A stretch of 64,000 bases of DNA. It comes from Saccharicrinis carchari (GTDB lineage: Bacteria; Bacteroidota; Bacteroidia; Bacteroidales; Marinilabiliaceae). Positions within the stretch are counted from its first letter, which is position 1, and the number at the start of each line of letters is the position of its first letter. Below, piece by piece: positions 36,017-46,907 of the stretch. The stretch is taken from NCBI RefSeq assembly GCF_900182605.1, contig NZ_FXTB01000011.1, positions 1 through 64,000 on the forward strand, read 5' to 3'. Below the pieces are notes generated by a model. That model made no database searches and was not told where the DNA came from. It saw nothing but the letters and a program-made list of their open reading frames with translations. A program made the translations under genes and the position numbers.

Positions 36017-37468
36017 TTACAACTCTTTGCGCAGCCTGGCCACCGGAATATTTAACTGTTCGCGGTATTTGGCTACCGTTCGGCGTGCAATGTTATACGA
36101 TTTTTCTTTTAAGATGAGTGCAAGCTTATCATCGGTCAACGGCTTTTTTTTGTCCTCATTTTCGATACAATCTGATAGTATTTTTTTTATTTCGCGCGTA
36201 GATACCTCTTCTCCGGTATCAGTTTGCATCCCTTCTGAAAAAAAGAATTTAAGCGGAAATATACCAAAATGGGTTTGGATGTACTTGCTGTTTGAAACCC
36301 GCGATATGGTGGATATGTCCAAGTCGGTTATTTCAGCAATATCTTTTAATATCATTGGTCGCAGCTTTGTTTCGTCACCTTCGATAAAATACTCCTTTTG
36401 ATACGTCAATATAGCATTCATGGTGAGCATCAGGGTATTTTGCCGTTGCTTAATGGCATCGATAAACCACTTGGCCGAGTCGAGCTTTTGTTTGACAAAC
36501 ATGACGGCCTCCTTTTTATCCTGAGAGCGATTTTTTTTATTGGCAGAGTAATCCTGCAACATATTGGCGTATGTTCGGCTTATCCTCAATTCGGGTACAT
36601 TGCGCGTGTTCAGGCTTAATTGAGGTTCGCCGTCCTTCATCTCCAAAATAAAGTCGGGGATAATATATTGAATTGCCTTGTGCACCGGATTACTGTATGA
36701 GCTTCCGGGCTTGGGATTCAGTCTTAATATTTCATCCATGGCGTCTTTAATCTCGTCATCATCGAGATTTAAACGTTTGGTGATTTTATCGTAATGCTTT
36801 TTGGTGAACTCATCAAAATGGTTTTTGATGATATGATAAGCATTGTTGAGGGCAGGGAAAGTACGATCCTTTTTTTCGAGTTGCAACAACAAACACTCCT
36901 GTAAATCGCGTGCTCCAACGCCGGGTGGTTCAAAATCATGAATTACCTTTAACACTTCCAGGGCTTCGTCTTCTTCCACTTCAATGTTTTGTCCGAATGC
37001 AATATCGTCAATTATCTCCTCTATTTCACGTCGCAGATAACCATCTTCGTCAATGTTACCTACAATTTGCTCCGCAATAAGCAGCTGTCTCTCGCTGAAC
37101 ATGCGCATATCTAACTGCCTGCTTAGGTGCTCATGAAAAGTAGTTCCGTCGGAAAACGGGATATCTTCGTGTTTATCGTCTTTCGAGAAATTTCGTGCCT
37201 GCAATTTATAAGCCGGTATATCTTCGTCCTGTATATAATCGTCGATGGAGAGTTCATCTTTTTCGCTTTCCTGCTCTTTTACCTCGGGCTCTTCGGCATC
37301 ATCCTTGTCGCGCCCTTCGCCATCAAGCTCCAAGACCGGATTTTCTTCAATCTCCTTTTTGATACGTTGCTCAAGTTGCGCCGCAGGAATCTCCAGTAAC
37401 TTTATCACCTGTATTTGTAAGGGTGACAATTTCTGAAGCATCTTTTGTTGTAAGCTCTGTTTTAACAT
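36017..37468 (-). CDS. rpoN: RNA polymerase sigma-54 factor
   Basis: A 483-residue sigma-54. Region I is Gln/Leu-rich (LKQSLQQKMLQKLSPLQIQVIKLLE) and would be capped by AAA+ activators, none of which are in the window. An acidic region II (about 50-90) follows. The core-binding domain precedes the DNA-binding RpoN box ARRTVAKYREQL (residues near 462-473), which reads the -24/-12 promoter. The ATG at 37468 is the clear start. No -24/-12 site was found in this window with confidence. Confidence 0.96.
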   Translation of the reverse strand: MLKQSLQQKMLQKLSPLQIQVIKLLEIPAAQLEQRIKKEIEENPVLELDGEGRDKDDAEEPEVKEQESEKDELSIDDYIQDEDIPAYKLQARNFSKDDKHEDIPFSDGTTFHEHLSRQLDMRMFSERQLLIAEQIVGNIDEDGYLRREIEEIIDDIAFGQNIEVEEDEALEVLKVIHDFEPPGVGARDLQECLLLQLEKKDRTFPALNNAYHIIKNHFDEFTKKHYDKITKRLNLDDDEIKDAMDEILRLNPKPGSSYSNPVHKAIQYIIPDFILEMKDGEPQLSLNTRNVPELRISRTYANMLQDYSANKKNRSQDKKEAVMFVKQKLDSAKWFIDAIKQRQNTLMLTMNAILTYQKEYFIEGDETKLRPMILKDIAEITDLDISTISRVSNSKYIQTHFGIFPLKFFFSEGMQTDTGEEVSTREIKKILSDCIENEDKKKPLTDDKLALILKEKSYNIARRTVAKYREQLNIPVARLRKEL

Positions 37469-37836
37469 ATCGTCCTTTCTTCAACTTGTTTATGATAATG
37501 CAAATCGCAATAATCGTCAAAAACTAAAAAAGCTGGTATTTGTGCTACGCGCACCATTGCACACCAACCTAACAAAATTACGACAAATCGGCTAATAAAA
37601 CGCCACAGCAGCTTTATTTTTTATAGGACCCCGGCACCTGTACTTTCATTGACTTTGTTTTTGAAAGAAAAAAGCAGCTCACCTGCCGATAAACTGCTCT
37701 TCTTTAATGTTATATGTAGTATAATAACTTTTTTGAGATTAAAGACAAGTGAATTTTCCATCGGCTACCTATCTAATTTGCCAATAGCAACTACCTACCA
37801 CCTCTCAGGCATTTTAATCATATCGTCGTATATCCA
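37469..37836. other. Intergenic region between asnS and rpoN
   Basis: These 368 bases hold no recognised gene or RNA. No good TAnnTTTG box with spacing was found for rpoN, and no strong terminator for asnS. Confidence 0.5.
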
Positions 37837-39285
37837 CTAAAACTCTGCATTTTTGGGTGAACGCGGGAAGGGTATTACGTCACGGATATTAGTCATCCCG
37901 GTTACAAAAAGCATTAAACGTTCAAATCCCAGTCCAAACCCACTATGTGGAACCGAACCAAAACGGCGTGTATCCAAATACCAATACATCTCTTTTTCGG
38001 GCAAATTAAGTACTCGCATACGCTCCAGTAATTTATCATAATTATCTTCGCGCTGTGAACCACCGATGATCTCGCCTATCTGTGGGAAAAGCACGTCCAT
38101 GGCTCTTACTGTTTTACCGTCGTCGCTCTGTTTCATATAAAAAGCCTTAATCGACATAGGATAATCTGTAAGGATAACCGGCTTTTTAAAATGTTTCTCC
38201 ACCAAAAAGCGTTCATGCTCGGCCTGCAAATCGCTTCCGAAACCCGTAATCTGATATTGAAATTTACCTTTTTTATGTGGCTTGGAGTTCATTAATATAT
38301 CAATAGCCTCGGAGTACGTAATACGTGCGTAATCGTTCTCTACCACAAATCGCAGTTTCTCCAACAGTTCCATCGAACGCTCGTCGGCTTTTTTGTTTTT
38401 TTCTTCCTCCTGTAAACGCTTGCTCAAAAAGGCCAAATCTTCGGCACAATGCGCCAAGGCATAATTTATCAGGTATTTGGTAAACTCCTCGGCCAAATCC
38501 ATATTGTCGTTCAGGTCGTAAAAGGCCATTTCGGGTTCAATCATCCAAAACTCTGCCAGGTGGCGTGTTGTATTCGAGTTTTCGGCCCTAAAGGTGGGTC
38601 CAAAGGTATAAATATCGGACATACCCATGGCGGCCAATTCTCCCTCTAACTGGCCGGATACGGTAAGATGGGTAGATTTACCGAAGAAATCCTGACTATA
38701 ATCAATTTCTCCATCCTCCGTTTTCGGTGGATTATTTAAATCGAGTGTGGTTACCCTAAACATTTCGCCGGCTCCTTCGGCATCGGAGGCAGTAATAATG
38801 GGGGTATGAATATTATAAAATCCTTTATTTGAAAAGAACTGGTGCACTGCAAAAATCATTGCATGACGAACCCGCGTTATAGCGCCAAAGGTATTGGTAC
38901 GGAAACGCAGGTGCGCAATTTCACGCAAAAACTCCAGCGAATGTTTTTTGGGCTGAAGCGGATAATGATCGGGACTGCATTCGCCGATAACTTCGATTTC
39001 AGCGGCTTGTATCTCCACATTTTGACCACTCCCTTCCGACTCGTTCAATGTACCATTTACCGAAATAGCAGAACCTGTAGCGATGCGACGGAGCAGCTCA
39101 TCCCCAAATTTTGTAGTGTCGGCAACAATCTGCAGGTTATGAATAGACGAGCCATCGTTAAGCGCGATAAAATTAACAAACTTATTGCCTCTTCGGGTTC
39201 TCACCCATCCTTTTACATTTACTTCTTTACCAAATCCTGTTTCTTTCAGAAGGTGGGCTACTTTTGATCTGCGAATATGTTCCAT
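37837..39285 (-). CDS. asnS: Asparagine-tRNA ligase
   Basis: A 482-residue class IIb synthetase charging tRNA-Asn. The N-terminal OB fold (about 1-110) contains [17 protein letters not shown]. Motif 2 ([22 protein letters not shown]) and motif 3 ([15 protein letters not shown]) are intact. About 90 residues between motifs 2 and 3 form the Bacteroidota insertion. Terminal residues PRSPKNAEF are conserved. It has its own promoter region shared with the NUDIX gene's end. Confidence 0.97.
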   Translation of the reverse strand: MEHIRRSKVAHLLKETGFGKEVNVKGWVRTRRGNKFVNFIALNDGSSIHNLQIVADTTKFGDELLRRIATGSAISVNGTLNESEGSGQNVEIQAAEIEVIGECSPDHYPLQPKKHSLEFLREIAHLRFRTNTFGAITRVRHAMIFAVHQFFSNKGFYNIHTPIITASDAEGAGEMFRVTTLDLNNPPKTEDGEIDYSQDFFGKSTHLTVSGQLEGELAAMGMSDIYTFGPTFRAENSNTTRHLAEFWMIEPEMAFYDLNDNMDLAEEFTKYLINYALAHCAEDLAFLSKRLQEEEKNKKADERSMELLEKLRFVVENDYARITYSEAIDILMNSKPHKKGKFQYQITGFGSDLQAEHERFLVEKHFKKPVILTDYPMSIKAFYMKQSDDGKTVRAMDVLFPQIGEIIGGSQREDNYDKLLERMRVLNLPEKEMYWYLDTRRFGSVPHSGFGLGFERLMLFVTGMTNIRDVIPFPRSPKNAEF

Positions 39286-39366
39286 TAGTTATTGATAGTT
39301 TTTTTAAAGGTCACGAAATTAATCAATTGTTTGCTAAAGATGTAAATAAGAGCCCAATTATTTTTT

Positions 39367-39981
39367 TCATTTCAGATTTACCTCGGCCAACACTTCCTTT
39401 ATACTGGCATAAGTGTTGCGGTATATCTCATCCATTTGGTTGACAGACCTCCATACCGTTTGCGTTATATCTTCCTCGGTTTGCGGCTGCGGAGTCCTGT
39501 TGCCCAGGTACTTCATTTGATACCAATACGTTTTTTTTAATATCAACTCCCCTTTCTGCCGATAGGTATGATAGGTGGGACTTAAGTCCTTTATAATCTG
39601 CAGGGGTGCTATGCCACACTCCTCCTCCACTTCCCGAAGAGCCGTCTCTTTCATCAACTCTCCATTTTCGGCCTTGCCCTTGGGTAAATCCCATACGCCC
39701 AAACGATGGATAAGCAATATCTTGTTTTCGGCATTAAACACTACGCCTCCCGCTGCATCAACCCGTTTAAAACATTTGGTAAATTCCACCATTAGCTCTT
39801 CAAGGTTGTGATGATAAATAAAAGCTTTACTTATTTCTTCACGTCTCTCAAAATTCAATATAAAATCGTGCAACTCTTTTTGATTAGAATATTTAAATAT
39901 ACCGCCAAAATCGGCACTTAAGTCGCGTTCTATATCGTCGGTCAACAAAACTATTCTATCCTTAAAAAAAACTTTATACAT
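39367..39981 (-). CDS. NUDIX hydrolase
   Basis: A 204-residue hydrolase of the NUDIX superfamily. The box GKAENGELMKETALREVEEECGI fits Gx5Ex7REUxEExGU, so nucleoside diphosphate-X cleavage is expected; the substrate is not predictable. About 100 residues precede the domain (start MYKVFFKDRIV), a feature seen in Bacteroidota homologues next to pyrE. The ATG at 39981 is chosen; an ATG at 39990 (MAQ) is possible and overlaps the divergent pyrE start. Longer upstream frames run antisense to pyrE and are rejected. Confidence 0.85.
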   Translation of the reverse strand: MYKVFFKDRIVLLTDDIERDLSADFGGIFKYSNQKELHDFILNFERREEISKAFIYHHNLEELMVEFTKCFKRVDAAGGVVFNAENKILLIHRLGVWDLPKGKAENGELMKETALREVEEECGIAPLQIIKDLSPTYHTYRQKGELILKKTYWYQMKYLGNRTPQPQTEEDITQTVWRSVNQMDEIYRNTYASIKEVLAEVNLK

Positions 39982-39984
39982 TTG
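39977..39984 (+). promoter_or_regulatory. TAnnTTTG box directly before pyrE
   Basis: TACATTTG ends only 4 bases before the pyrE ATG and lies across the start of the divergent NUDIX gene. If used, the mRNA would begin at or within a few bases of the ATG. No clear -33 TTTG is seen. Confidence 0.4.
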
Positions 39985-39988
39985 TGCC

Positions 39989-40621
39989 ATGGAAAATACA
40001 TCTGAAAAAATAGCTGAACAATTGCTACAAATTAAGGCAATTAAATTACAACCAACAAACCCATTTACCTGGGCTTCGGGCTGGCATTCGCCCATTTATT
40101 GCGACAACCGGAAAACCTTGTCGTACCCCGATGTTCGTAATTATATCAAATTGCAATTTGTTGATATGGTAAATAAACTGTATCCCCAGGCGGATGTAAT
40201 TGCCGGAGTGGCTACCGGAGCCATAGCGCAGGGTGCTTTGGTGGCCGATGTTCTAAAAAAACCTTTTGTTTACATCCGATCGTCGGCCAAAGGACACGGC
40301 ATGGAGAACCTGATTGAAGGCGATATTACCCCGGGCAGTAAAGTGGTGGTGGTGGAAGATTTGATATCAACCGGCGGAAGCAGTCTGAAAGCGGTAGAAG
40401 AACTGCGCAAGGCCGGCTGCGAGGTATTAGGTATGGTGGCTATATTTACCTATGGTTTTAAAACAGCCGAAGAAAACTTTAGTAAAAAGGCTGTCAAACT
40501 GAACACGCTGAGTTCGTACCAGGCTTTAATACAAGTAGCAGCTGCAACGGGTTATGTGTCGGAAGAGGATGTAAAAACATTGAGCAACTGGAGATTAAAC
40601 CCTGCCAATTGGGGAAAATAA
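39989..40621 (+). CDS. pyrE: Orotate phosphoribosyltransferase
   Basis: A 210-residue enzyme of pyrimidine synthesis, converting orotate and PRPP to OMP. The PRPP motif VVVVEDLISTGGSS is intact. The N-terminal FTWASGWHSPIYCDNRK and the flexible loop around YIRSSAKGHGMENLIEG match the family. The start at 39989 leaves only 7 bases to the start codon of the divergent NUDIX gene. Confidence 0.96.
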   Translation: MENTSEKIAEQLLQIKAIKLQPTNPFTWASGWHSPIYCDNRKTLSYPDVRNYIKLQFVDMVNKLYPQADVIAGVATGAIAQGALVADVLKKPFVYIRSSAKGHGMENLIEGDITPGSKVVVVEDLISTGGSSLKAVEELRKAGCEVLGMVAIFTYGFKTAEENFSKKAVKLNTLSSYQALIQVAAATGYVSEEDVKTLSNWRLNPANWGK

Positions 40622-40747
40622 TCCGTTTTTAACGACCTGTTTAAAAACACGAATGCACTTATCCACTGGTTAGCATTTTTTATAAGCGATAGCGGATGGG
40701 TGATTTATGATATTTAAAATCAAAATACAGCCAAACTAATTTAAACA

Positions 40748-41155
40748 ATGACAACATTCGAAAGCGACATTAAAAGTGCCCCGCACGATCAGGAAAAAAT
40801 TTTTTCTTTTATCTCCAACTTTAATAATTTTAAAAATCTGGTTCCTCAGGATAAAATAAAAGATTGGCAAAGTACGGAAGAAACCTGTCGCTTTAAAGTG
40901 GATGGCATTGGTGAGGCAGGGCTTAAAATAATTGATAAAGAGCCCTGCAAAACCATTAAATATTCTACCGACGGAAAAGTACCTTTTAATTTTTTCCTTT
41001 GGGTACAGCTTATACAGTTGGCCGATAAGGATACCCGAATAAAATTAACCTTGAAAGCCGAATTAAACCCCATGATGAAAATGATGGTGACCAAGCCAAT
41101 AAATAAATTTTTAAATCTGCTGGGCGATTCCATTGCCGGGCATCACTATGATTAA
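40748..41155 (+). CDS. SRPBCC-superfamily protein
   Basis: A 135-residue protein with the START/Bet v1-like ligand-binding fold suggested by the pattern of an N-terminal strand, two short helices (ISNFNNFKNLVP), a curved sheet, and a long C-terminal helix ending in INKFLNLLGDSIAG. Function is unknown; it sits in the conserved NUDIX-pyrE-SRPBCC-birA neighbourhood of Bacteroidota. Its stop codon overlaps that of the convergent birA within TTAA. Confidence 0.75.
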   Translation: MTTFESDIKSAPHDQEKIFSFISNFNNFKNLVPQDKIKDWQSTEETCRFKVDGIGEAGLKIIDKEPCKTIKYSTDGKVPFNFFLWVQLIQLADKDTRIKLTLKAELNPMMKMMVTKPINKFLNLLGDSIAGHHYD

Positions 41156-41904
41156 TCTCGCATAACAAATTCCACCTCTTTAAAAGCATAGCTGCGACGT
41201 TGGCCCTCATCTGTTTTTAAAAGCATATGTCCATAATCGTTAATGCCGGTAATACGTGCTTTAAATTCACCATTTTCATCTCTATAGCAATAAAGGCCAT
41301 TTTTCCGGTATAGTTGCGCTAAGTACAGCCTGTTAACAGAATCGGGACCTGCGGTTCTTAAGGTATCCAGGTATTTTACAATGTTGGGTAAAATTTGGTT
41401 CAACAACTTACCCGGATCCAACGCTTTACCCCTTATAGCTTTTAATGAAACCGGATTAGGTGCATCACTTACAAAAACGGTTTGATTAACATTTAAACCT
41501 ATACCCACCACCGAAGTACCAATTCTATTTTGGTAGAGGGCATTTTCAATTAAAATACCTCCTACTTTTTTATCCTGATAATAAATATCGTTAGGCCATT
41601 TTATCGTAAAACCAGAAGAATAAGTCTTTAAAGCATCCAGTATGCCTAAGGAAACCGCTTTTGAAATCAGAAACTGGTCTTGTATTTGCACATAAGCCGG
41701 TTTAAGCAAGATACTGAAGGTAAGGTTTTTTCCGGCTTCGCTTTCCCAGTGGTTTCCGGCCTGCCCTTTGCCAGCGGTTTGGCTATCGCACACCACAACA
41801 GTATACTCCTCCATAGGATCCGTTTGATGTAGCGACTTAAGCGTTTGGTTGGTAGATGCCAGGGCCGGGAATCGTAATATATTAAAATACTTAATGTTTG
41901 ACAT
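41152..41904 (-). CDS. birA: Biotin-[acetyl-CoA-carboxylase] ligase
   Basis: A 250-residue biotin protein ligase without the N-terminal helix-turn-helix of E. coli BirA, so it should not repress transcription. The biotinyl-AMP loop GKGQAGNHWESEAGKN is present, as is the KWPNDIYYQDKKVGGILIE block. The last ~50 residues form the small C-terminal SH3-like domain. The target visible in this window is the carrier protein at 11.1-11.6 kb. Divergent from rsfS. Confidence 0.93.
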   Translation of the reverse strand: MSNIKYFNILRFPALASTNQTLKSLHQTDPMEEYTVVVCDSQTAGKGQAGNHWESEAGKNLTFSILLKPAYVQIQDQFLISKAVSLGILDALKTYSSGFTIKWPNDIYYQDKKVGGILIENALYQNRIGTSVVGIGLNVNQTVFVSDAPNPVSLKAIRGKALDPGKLLNQILPNIVKYLDTLRTAGPDSVNRLYLAQLYRKNGLYCYRDENGEFKARITGINDYGHMLLKTDEGQRRSYAFKEVEFVMRD

Positions 41905-41963
41905 GCTTTTTTCGATATAAATGCGTCAATATGTCACCATGACAGGTAAATTAATTTCAGGAG

Positions 41964-41971
41964 CAAAAGTA
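41964..41971 (-). promoter_or_regulatory. TAnnTTTG -7 box for birA
   Basis: TACTTTTG on the minus strand, 60 bases upstream of the birA ATG, in the birA/rsfS divergent spacer. Confidence 0.4.
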
Positions 41972-42069
41972 CTTAGTAAAACCGGATATAAAAATGCCGT
42001 ATCTTCATGTTTTTGTAGTAAATTAGCCGATTCAAAAAAAACACAATTGCAAAAAAAGATATAAGATTA

Positions 42070-42444
42070 ATGACAGAACAGGAGAACAAGCTAACTGAAC
42101 AATTGGTAGATGCAGTTGTTGGGGGTATTCAAGAGCAAAAGGGCACAAATATTGCTATCCTCGACATGCGTAAAATAGAGGGCAGCATTTGCCAATATTT
42201 TATTATTTGCGATGGTGGCAGCAACACCCAAGTAGATGCAATTAGCGATTCAGTTTATGATTATGTGAGCAAAAAACTGGATCAAAAACCTTATCACATC
42301 GAAGGAAAAGAAAATGCAGAATGGGTTTTAGTGGACTATGTGGATGTTGTAGTTCATATATTTCAGCAACCCACACGCGCTTTTTACAACCTGGAAGGTT
42401 TGTGGGCTGATGCCAAACGAACCAACATCGAGAATTTATTTTAA
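42070..42444 (+). CDS. rsfS: Ribosome silencing factor RsfS
   Basis: A 124-residue RsfS/Iojap protein that binds L14 of the 50S subunit and blocks subunit joining in starvation. Core residues include ILDMRKIEGSICQYFIIC, and VLVDYVDVVVHIFQ in the sheet. C-terminal YNLEGLWADAKR is diagnostic. Followed after 22 bases by ftsH and then cdsA, an arrangement recurrent in Bacteroidota. Confidence 0.94.
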   Translation: MTEQENKLTEQLVDAVVGGIQEQKGTNIAILDMRKIEGSICQYFIICDGGSNTQVDAISDSVYDYVSKKLDQKPYHIEGKENAEWVLVDYVDVVVHIFQQPTRAFYNLEGLWADAKRTNIENLF

Positions 42445-42466
42445 GTAGTTATTTATTTTTTTCCGA

Positions 42467-44542
42467 ATGAGCGAAGAGCAAAAACTAAAGAAAGAACCCG
42501 TTAAGGAAACCGGAGGTAATACCAATCCTAAGTTTCCTAAGTTTAACGGGTATTGGATATACGGCATCATCTTACTTTTATTGATTTCATTTTTTATGGT
42601 GAAACAGGAGGGTGTAGTAAAAAAAATGCCGTATAGTAAGTTTATCGAAAAAGTATTGCCTTCGGGTGATATTGAAATGCTTACTGTTATTACCAATGAA
42701 AACGCCTTAGAGGTGGTCATCAAAAAAAACAAACTCGAAAATTACAAAGATGAGTTTGGCGACACCTATTCTACTTTAACCGAAGGCACACCCCACTTTT
42801 TTGTTAAAGTACCATCGGTAGATAGTTTTGTAGAAGACTTGCGCCGTGTTGAACAGAGCCAAAACATTTCGATACCCAATACCTACGACCAGCGATCGAA
42901 TTATTTTAACGAAGTACTGGGCTTTTTATGGCCATTGCTATTGCTACTTATCATCTGGATTTTTATTTTCAGGAAGATGGGAGCCCAGGGTGGAGCCGGT
43001 GGAGCCGGAAATATTTTTAATGTAGGTAAGTCCAGAGCGAAAATTTTTGACAAGGAAGCCGAGATAAAGGTAAACTTTACCGATGTAGCCGGTTTGGCCG
43101 AGGCCAAGCAGGAACTGGAAGAGATAGTAGAGTTTTTAAAGAAACCGGAAAAATTTACCAACCTGGGAGGTAAAATACCTAAGGGAGCCCTTTTAGTGGG
43201 CCCTCCCGGAACAGGTAAAACATTGCTAGCCAAAGCCATTGCGGGCGAAGCTAACGTACCCTTCTTTAGCATGTCAGGATCAGATTTCGTGGAGATGTTT
43301 GTAGGCGTGGGTGCCTCACGTGTGCGCGACCTGTTTAAAAAAGCCAAGGAAAAAGCACCCTGCATCGTTTTTATTGACGAGATAGATGCCATAGGGCGTG
43401 CACGAGGCAAAAACCCCAACATGGGGGGTAACGACGAACGCGAAAACACCTTGAACCAGCTACTAACCGAGATGGACGGTTTTGGCACCAACTCTGGCGT
43501 AATACTATTAGCAGCCACTAACCGTGCCGATATCTTGGACAGGGCCCTGATGAGGGCGGGCCGTTTCGACAGACAAATTCATGTAGAACTTCCTGACATT
43601 AAGGAACGTAAGCAAATTTTTGAAGTACATTTACGTCCGCTTAAATTATCTAAGGAAGTAAAGTCATCATTCCTGGCCAAGCAAACACCCGGTTTTTCGG
43701 GAGCCGACATAGCCAATGTATGCAACGAAGCGGCATTAATAGCAGCACGTGGAGATAAGGAGATAGTTGAAAAAGAAGATTTTTTAAATGCTGTAGACAG
43801 AATAGTGGGCGGTCTGGAAAAGAAAAATAAGATTATATCTAAGGACGAGAAAAAAGCCATTGCGTATCACGAGGCAGGCCATGCGGCAACAAGTTGGCTC
43901 CTGGAACATGCCCACCCACTGGTAAAAGTAACCATCGTGCCACGCGGAAAAGCATTGGGTGCAGCCTGGTATCTTCCCGAAGAACGGCAGCTCACCACCA
44001 CGGAGCAAATGTTAGACGAAATATGTTCGGCATTAGCTGGAAGAGCAGCCGAAGAGTTAGAGTTTGGCAAAATATCCACCGGAGCACTTAACGATCTGGA
44101 AAAAGTAACCAAACAGGCTTACGCAATGGTAACCTATTATGGCATGGGTAAAAAACTGGGCAATGTTAGTTATTTTGATTCGAGAGGACAAAACGAATAC
44201 GGTTTTACAAAGCCGTACAGCGAAGAAACCGCACAAGCCATAGACCAGGAGGTATCGGCCATTATTGAAGAACAGTACCAGCGTGCCAAAAAAATACTCA
44301 TGGAAAACAAGGATAAACATGCCCAGTTGGCCAATTTATTGTTGGAACGCGAAGTTATCTTTAGTGAAGATCTGGAAGCTATCTTTGGAAAACGTGTAAA
44401 CAAGCACGTTATTCAGTTTGATGAAAACGGGGGCAATGTGGACGAAGATGATAATGGTAAAAAAGAAAGCAGCGCTGGTAAAGGCACAGCAGCGGAAAAT
44501 AAAGATACCATAGAGCCGGAAAACAAAAAACAACCTTTATAG
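42467..44542 (+). CDS. ftsH: ATP-dependent zinc metalloprotease FtsH
   Basis: A 691-residue inner-membrane AAA+ protease. Two N-terminal membrane segments (about 26-44 and 147-168) flank a periplasmic domain. Walker A is GPPGTGKT, Walker [15 protein letters not shown], and the second region of homology [20 protein letters not shown]. The zinc site is HEAGH (H468, E469, H472) with the distal acid further on ([11 protein letters not shown]). The C-terminal ~45 residues are acidic and low in complexity. It degrades membrane and short-lived proteins, including lipid-synthesis enzymes. Ends directly against cdsA. Confidence 0.97.
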   Translation: MSEEQKLKKEPVKETGGNTNPKFPKFNGYWIYGIILLLLISFFMVKQEGVVKKMPYSKFIEKVLPSGDIEMLTVITNENALEVVIKKNKLENYKDEFGDTYSTLTEGTPHFFVKVPSVDSFVEDLRRVEQSQNISIPNTYDQRSNYFNEVLGFLWPLLLLLIIWIFIFRKMGAQGGAGGAGNIFNVGKSRAKIFDKEAEIKVNFTDVAGLAEAKQELEEIVEFLKKPEKFTNLGGKIPKGALLVGPPGTGKTLLAKAIAGEANVPFFSMSGSDFVEMFVGVGASRVRDLFKKAKEKAPCIVFIDEIDAIGRARGKNPNMGGNDERENTLNQLLTEMDGFGTNSGVILLAATNRADILDRALMRAGRFDRQIHVELPDIKERKQIFEVHLRPLKLSKEVKSSFLAKQTPGFSGADIANVCNEAALIAARGDKEIVEKEDFLNAVDRIVGGLEKKNKIISKDEKKAIAYHEAGHAATSWLLEHAHPLVKVTIVPRGKALGAAWYLPEERQLTTTEQMLDEICSALAGRAAEELEFGKISTGALNDLEKVTKQAYAMVTYYGMGKKLGNVSYFDSRGQNEYGFTKPYSEETAQAIDQEVSAIIEEQYQRAKKILMENKDKHAQLANLLLEREVIFSEDLEAIFGKRVNKHVIQFDENGGNVDEDDNGKKESSAGKGTAAENKDTIEPENKKQPL

Positions 44543-45355
44543 ATGAGTAATTTTTGGCAGCGCCTGCTTACGGGCCTTCTATTTGTGATTGTAGTGGCAG
44601 GCGGAATATATTATCATCCACTCACTTATTTCGCGATATTTTTTCTGGTGATTATAGCCGGTGTGTATGAGCTGAATACATTTTTATCGAAAGCCGGCAT
44701 AAAAATAGATTTTATAAGCACCCTGGGCATTGCTATCTTTGGCTACGTAGCCTTTTTTTTGGTACATTCCGGCATTTCAAAAGCTTCTATTTATTACTTA
44801 TTTATCCCATTGGTATCCGTACTTTTTATTAGGGAGTTGTTTAAGGACATCATTACACCTTTTACAAATATAGGAGCCGGACTGTTGTGCGCCCTGTATA
44901 TTGGAGCACCCTTTGCCTTAATGCACAGTTTGGCTTTTACACATGGTAACTATAACTTCAAATTACCCCTATCGGTTTTTATTTTAGTATGGATAAACGA
45001 TACCGGTGCATATTTGTCGGGGGTAAGCATTGGCAGGCACAAGTTTTTTAAACGCATATCGCCTAAAAAAACATGGGAAGGAACTATTGGTGGTTTTGTG
45101 ATTACCCTACTTGCTGCCTATGTTATTTCCTTATTCTGGGATGATTTAAACGGGATACAGTGGGTGGTTTTTGGTGGGATAATATCCGTGATGGCCGTGT
45201 TGGGCGATTTAATAGAGTCGATGTTTAAGCGCTGTATTAACATCAAAGATTCGGGTTCTTTTTTTCCCGGACACGGCGGACTCTTAGACCGTTTTGATGC
45301 GGTAATATTTGCCTTACCTATGGCGGTATTTTACATTGAGTTTTTTGTGCGGTAG
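44543..45355 (+). CDS. cdsA: Phosphatidate cytidylyltransferase
   Basis: A 270-residue integral membrane enzyme forming CDP-diacylglycerol from phosphatidate and CTP. The C-terminal signature KDSGSFFPGHGGLLDRFDA and SPKKTWEGTIGG are intact, with the metal-binding aspartates. Around eight membrane segments are expected. The ATG follows the ftsH stop without a gap. A terminator hairpin stands 40 bases after its stop. Confidence 0.95.
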   Translation: MSNFWQRLLTGLLFVIVVAGGIYYHPLTYFAIFFLVIIAGVYELNTFLSKAGIKIDFISTLGIAIFGYVAFFLVHSGISKASIYYLFIPLVSVLFIRELFKDIITPFTNIGAGLLCALYIGAPFALMHSLAFTHGNYNFKLPLSVFILVWINDTGAYLSGVSIGRHKFFKRISPKKTWEGTIGGFVITLLAAYVISLFWDDLNGIQWVVFGGIISVMAVLGDLIESMFKRCINIKDSGSFFPGHGGLLDRFDAVIFALPMAVFYIEFFVR

Positions 45356-45394
45356 TAGCTTTTAAAAGTATAAAATAGGTATTGCAAAAATAAG

Positions 45395-45421
45395 GCCCCG
45401 GCAAATTGCCGGGGCTTTATT
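45395..45421. terminator. GC-rich bidirectional terminator between cdsA and ilvC
   Basis: GCCCCGGC (45395-45402) pairs with GCCGGGGC (45408-45415) across a 5-base loop, followed by TTTATT. Upstream A-rich sequence lets it also stop ilvC transcripts from the other side. Confidence 0.85.
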
Positions 45422-45431
45422 GCTTAAATGC

Positions 45432-46907
45432 CTACAAAATTTCTTTCATAGCGGTCATGGCATCGCGCAACTCGGCGCCTATCATTTCAACATCATGAAA
45501 ACGTATGGCCTCATTAATCTCCACCAGTTCTTTATTGCCCACTCCGGCATCAACACCCGCATTAAAATTTTCACCGATAAGCCGGGTATCCACTTTCGAC
45601 ATAAAATCCGTTAACAGGGGTTTACAAGCATGGTCGAACAAATAGCATCCGTACTCTGCGGTATCGGAAATCACCCGGTTCATCTCAAACAATTTTTTAC
45701 GTGCAATGGTATTGGCAATCAGCGGAGTTTCGTGTAGCGACTCGTAATAGGCACTTTCTTCTTTTATGCCGGCTTCGGTCATTGTTTCAAAAGCGAGTTC
45801 CACACCGGACTTCACAAAAGCGACCAGCAAAGTGCCATGGTCGAAATATTCCTGCTCGCTTATTTCTACATCCGCGGCAGGTGTTTTTTCAAATTCTGTT
45901 TCACCTGTTTCTGCACGCCAGGCCAGTAAGTTTTTATCGTCGTTGGCCCAATCTTCCATCATAGTAGCAGAAAACTTTCCACTCATGATGTCATCCATAT
46001 GTTTTTGGAATAACGGACGCATAATATCTTTCAGTTCCTCGGCTAATTTAAACGCTTCTATTTTGGCCGGGTTCGAAAGGCGATCCATCATATTGGTGAT
46101 ACCTCCAATTTTTAGTGCTTCGGTAATTACTTCCCAGCCATATTGAATAAGCTTAGAAGCATATCCTTTATCTATACCCTTTTCAACCATTTTATTGAAC
46201 GACAGGATAGAACCGGTTTGTAACAATCCGCACAATATGGTTTGCTCTCCCATTAAGTCCGATTTTACCTCCGCCACAAACGAAGAAAGCAGTACGCCGG
46301 CATGATGCCCGCCTGTACCCACAGCGTAAGCTTTCGCAATCTCCAGGCCGTCGCCATTCGGGTCGTTTTCGGGATGTACTGCAATAAGGGTAGGTACACC
46401 AAAACCGCGTTTGTACTCCTCGCGAACTTCCGATCCGGGTGATTTAGGCGCTACCATAATAACGGTAATATCTTTACGAATCTGCATTCCCTCCTCCACA
46501 ATATTAAAACCATGCGAATAGGAAAGAGTGGATCCATTTTTCATTAAGGGCATCACTTCGGTTACTACAGCCGTGTGTTGTTTATCGGGGGTTAGGTTTA
46601 TAACCAAATCGGCAGTAGGAACCATTTCTTCGTAAGTACCTACCTTAAAGTTATTTTCGGTGGCATTTTTCCACGACTGGCGCTTCTCCTTGATGGCACC
46701 CGGACGCAAGGTATAAGAAACATCCAAACCTGAATCGCGCATGTTTAGTCCCTGATTTAATCCCTGTGCACCGCACCCTACAATCACTATTTTTTTGCCT
46801 TTTAGTTTTTCAACCCCATCGGTAAATTCCGAGCTGTCCATAAATTCACAAATACCCAGCTGGTTCAACTGCTCTCGCAAAGGTAATGTGTTAAAATAAT
46901 TCGTCAT
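45432..46907 (-). CDS. ilvC: Ketol-acid reductoisomerase (class II)
   Basis: A 491-residue class II KARI, the long E. coli-like form. The Rossmann loop is [16 protein letters not shown] and S residues after it ([13 protein letters not shown]) favour NADPH. The duplicated knotted domain contains [13 protein letters not shown]. It converts acetolactate to dihydroxyisovalerate in valine and isoleucine synthesis. No neighbouring ilv genes are in the window. Convergent with cdsA. Confidence 0.96.
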   Translation of the reverse strand: MTNYFNTLPLREQLNQLGICEFMDSSEFTDGVEKLKGKKIVIVGCGAQGLNQGLNMRDSGLDVSYTLRPGAIKEKRQSWKNATENNFKVGTYEEMVPTADLVINLTPDKQHTAVVTEVMPLMKNGSTLSYSHGFNIVEEGMQIRKDITVIMVAPKSPGSEVREEYKRGFGVPTLIAVHPENDPNGDGLEIAKAYAVGTGGHHAGVLLSSFVAEVKSDLMGEQTILCGLLQTGSILSFNKMVEKGIDKGYASKLIQYGWEVITEALKIGGITNMMDRLSNPAKIEAFKLAEELKDIMRPLFQKHMDDIMSGKFSATMMEDWANDDKNLLAWRAETGETEFEKTPAADVEISEQEYFDHGTLLVAFVKSGVELAFETMTEAGIKEESAYYESLHETPLIANTIARKKLFEMNRVISDTAEYGCYLFDHACKPLLTDFMSKVDTRLIGENFNAGVDAGVGNKELVEINEAIRFHDVEMIGAELRDAMTAMKEIL

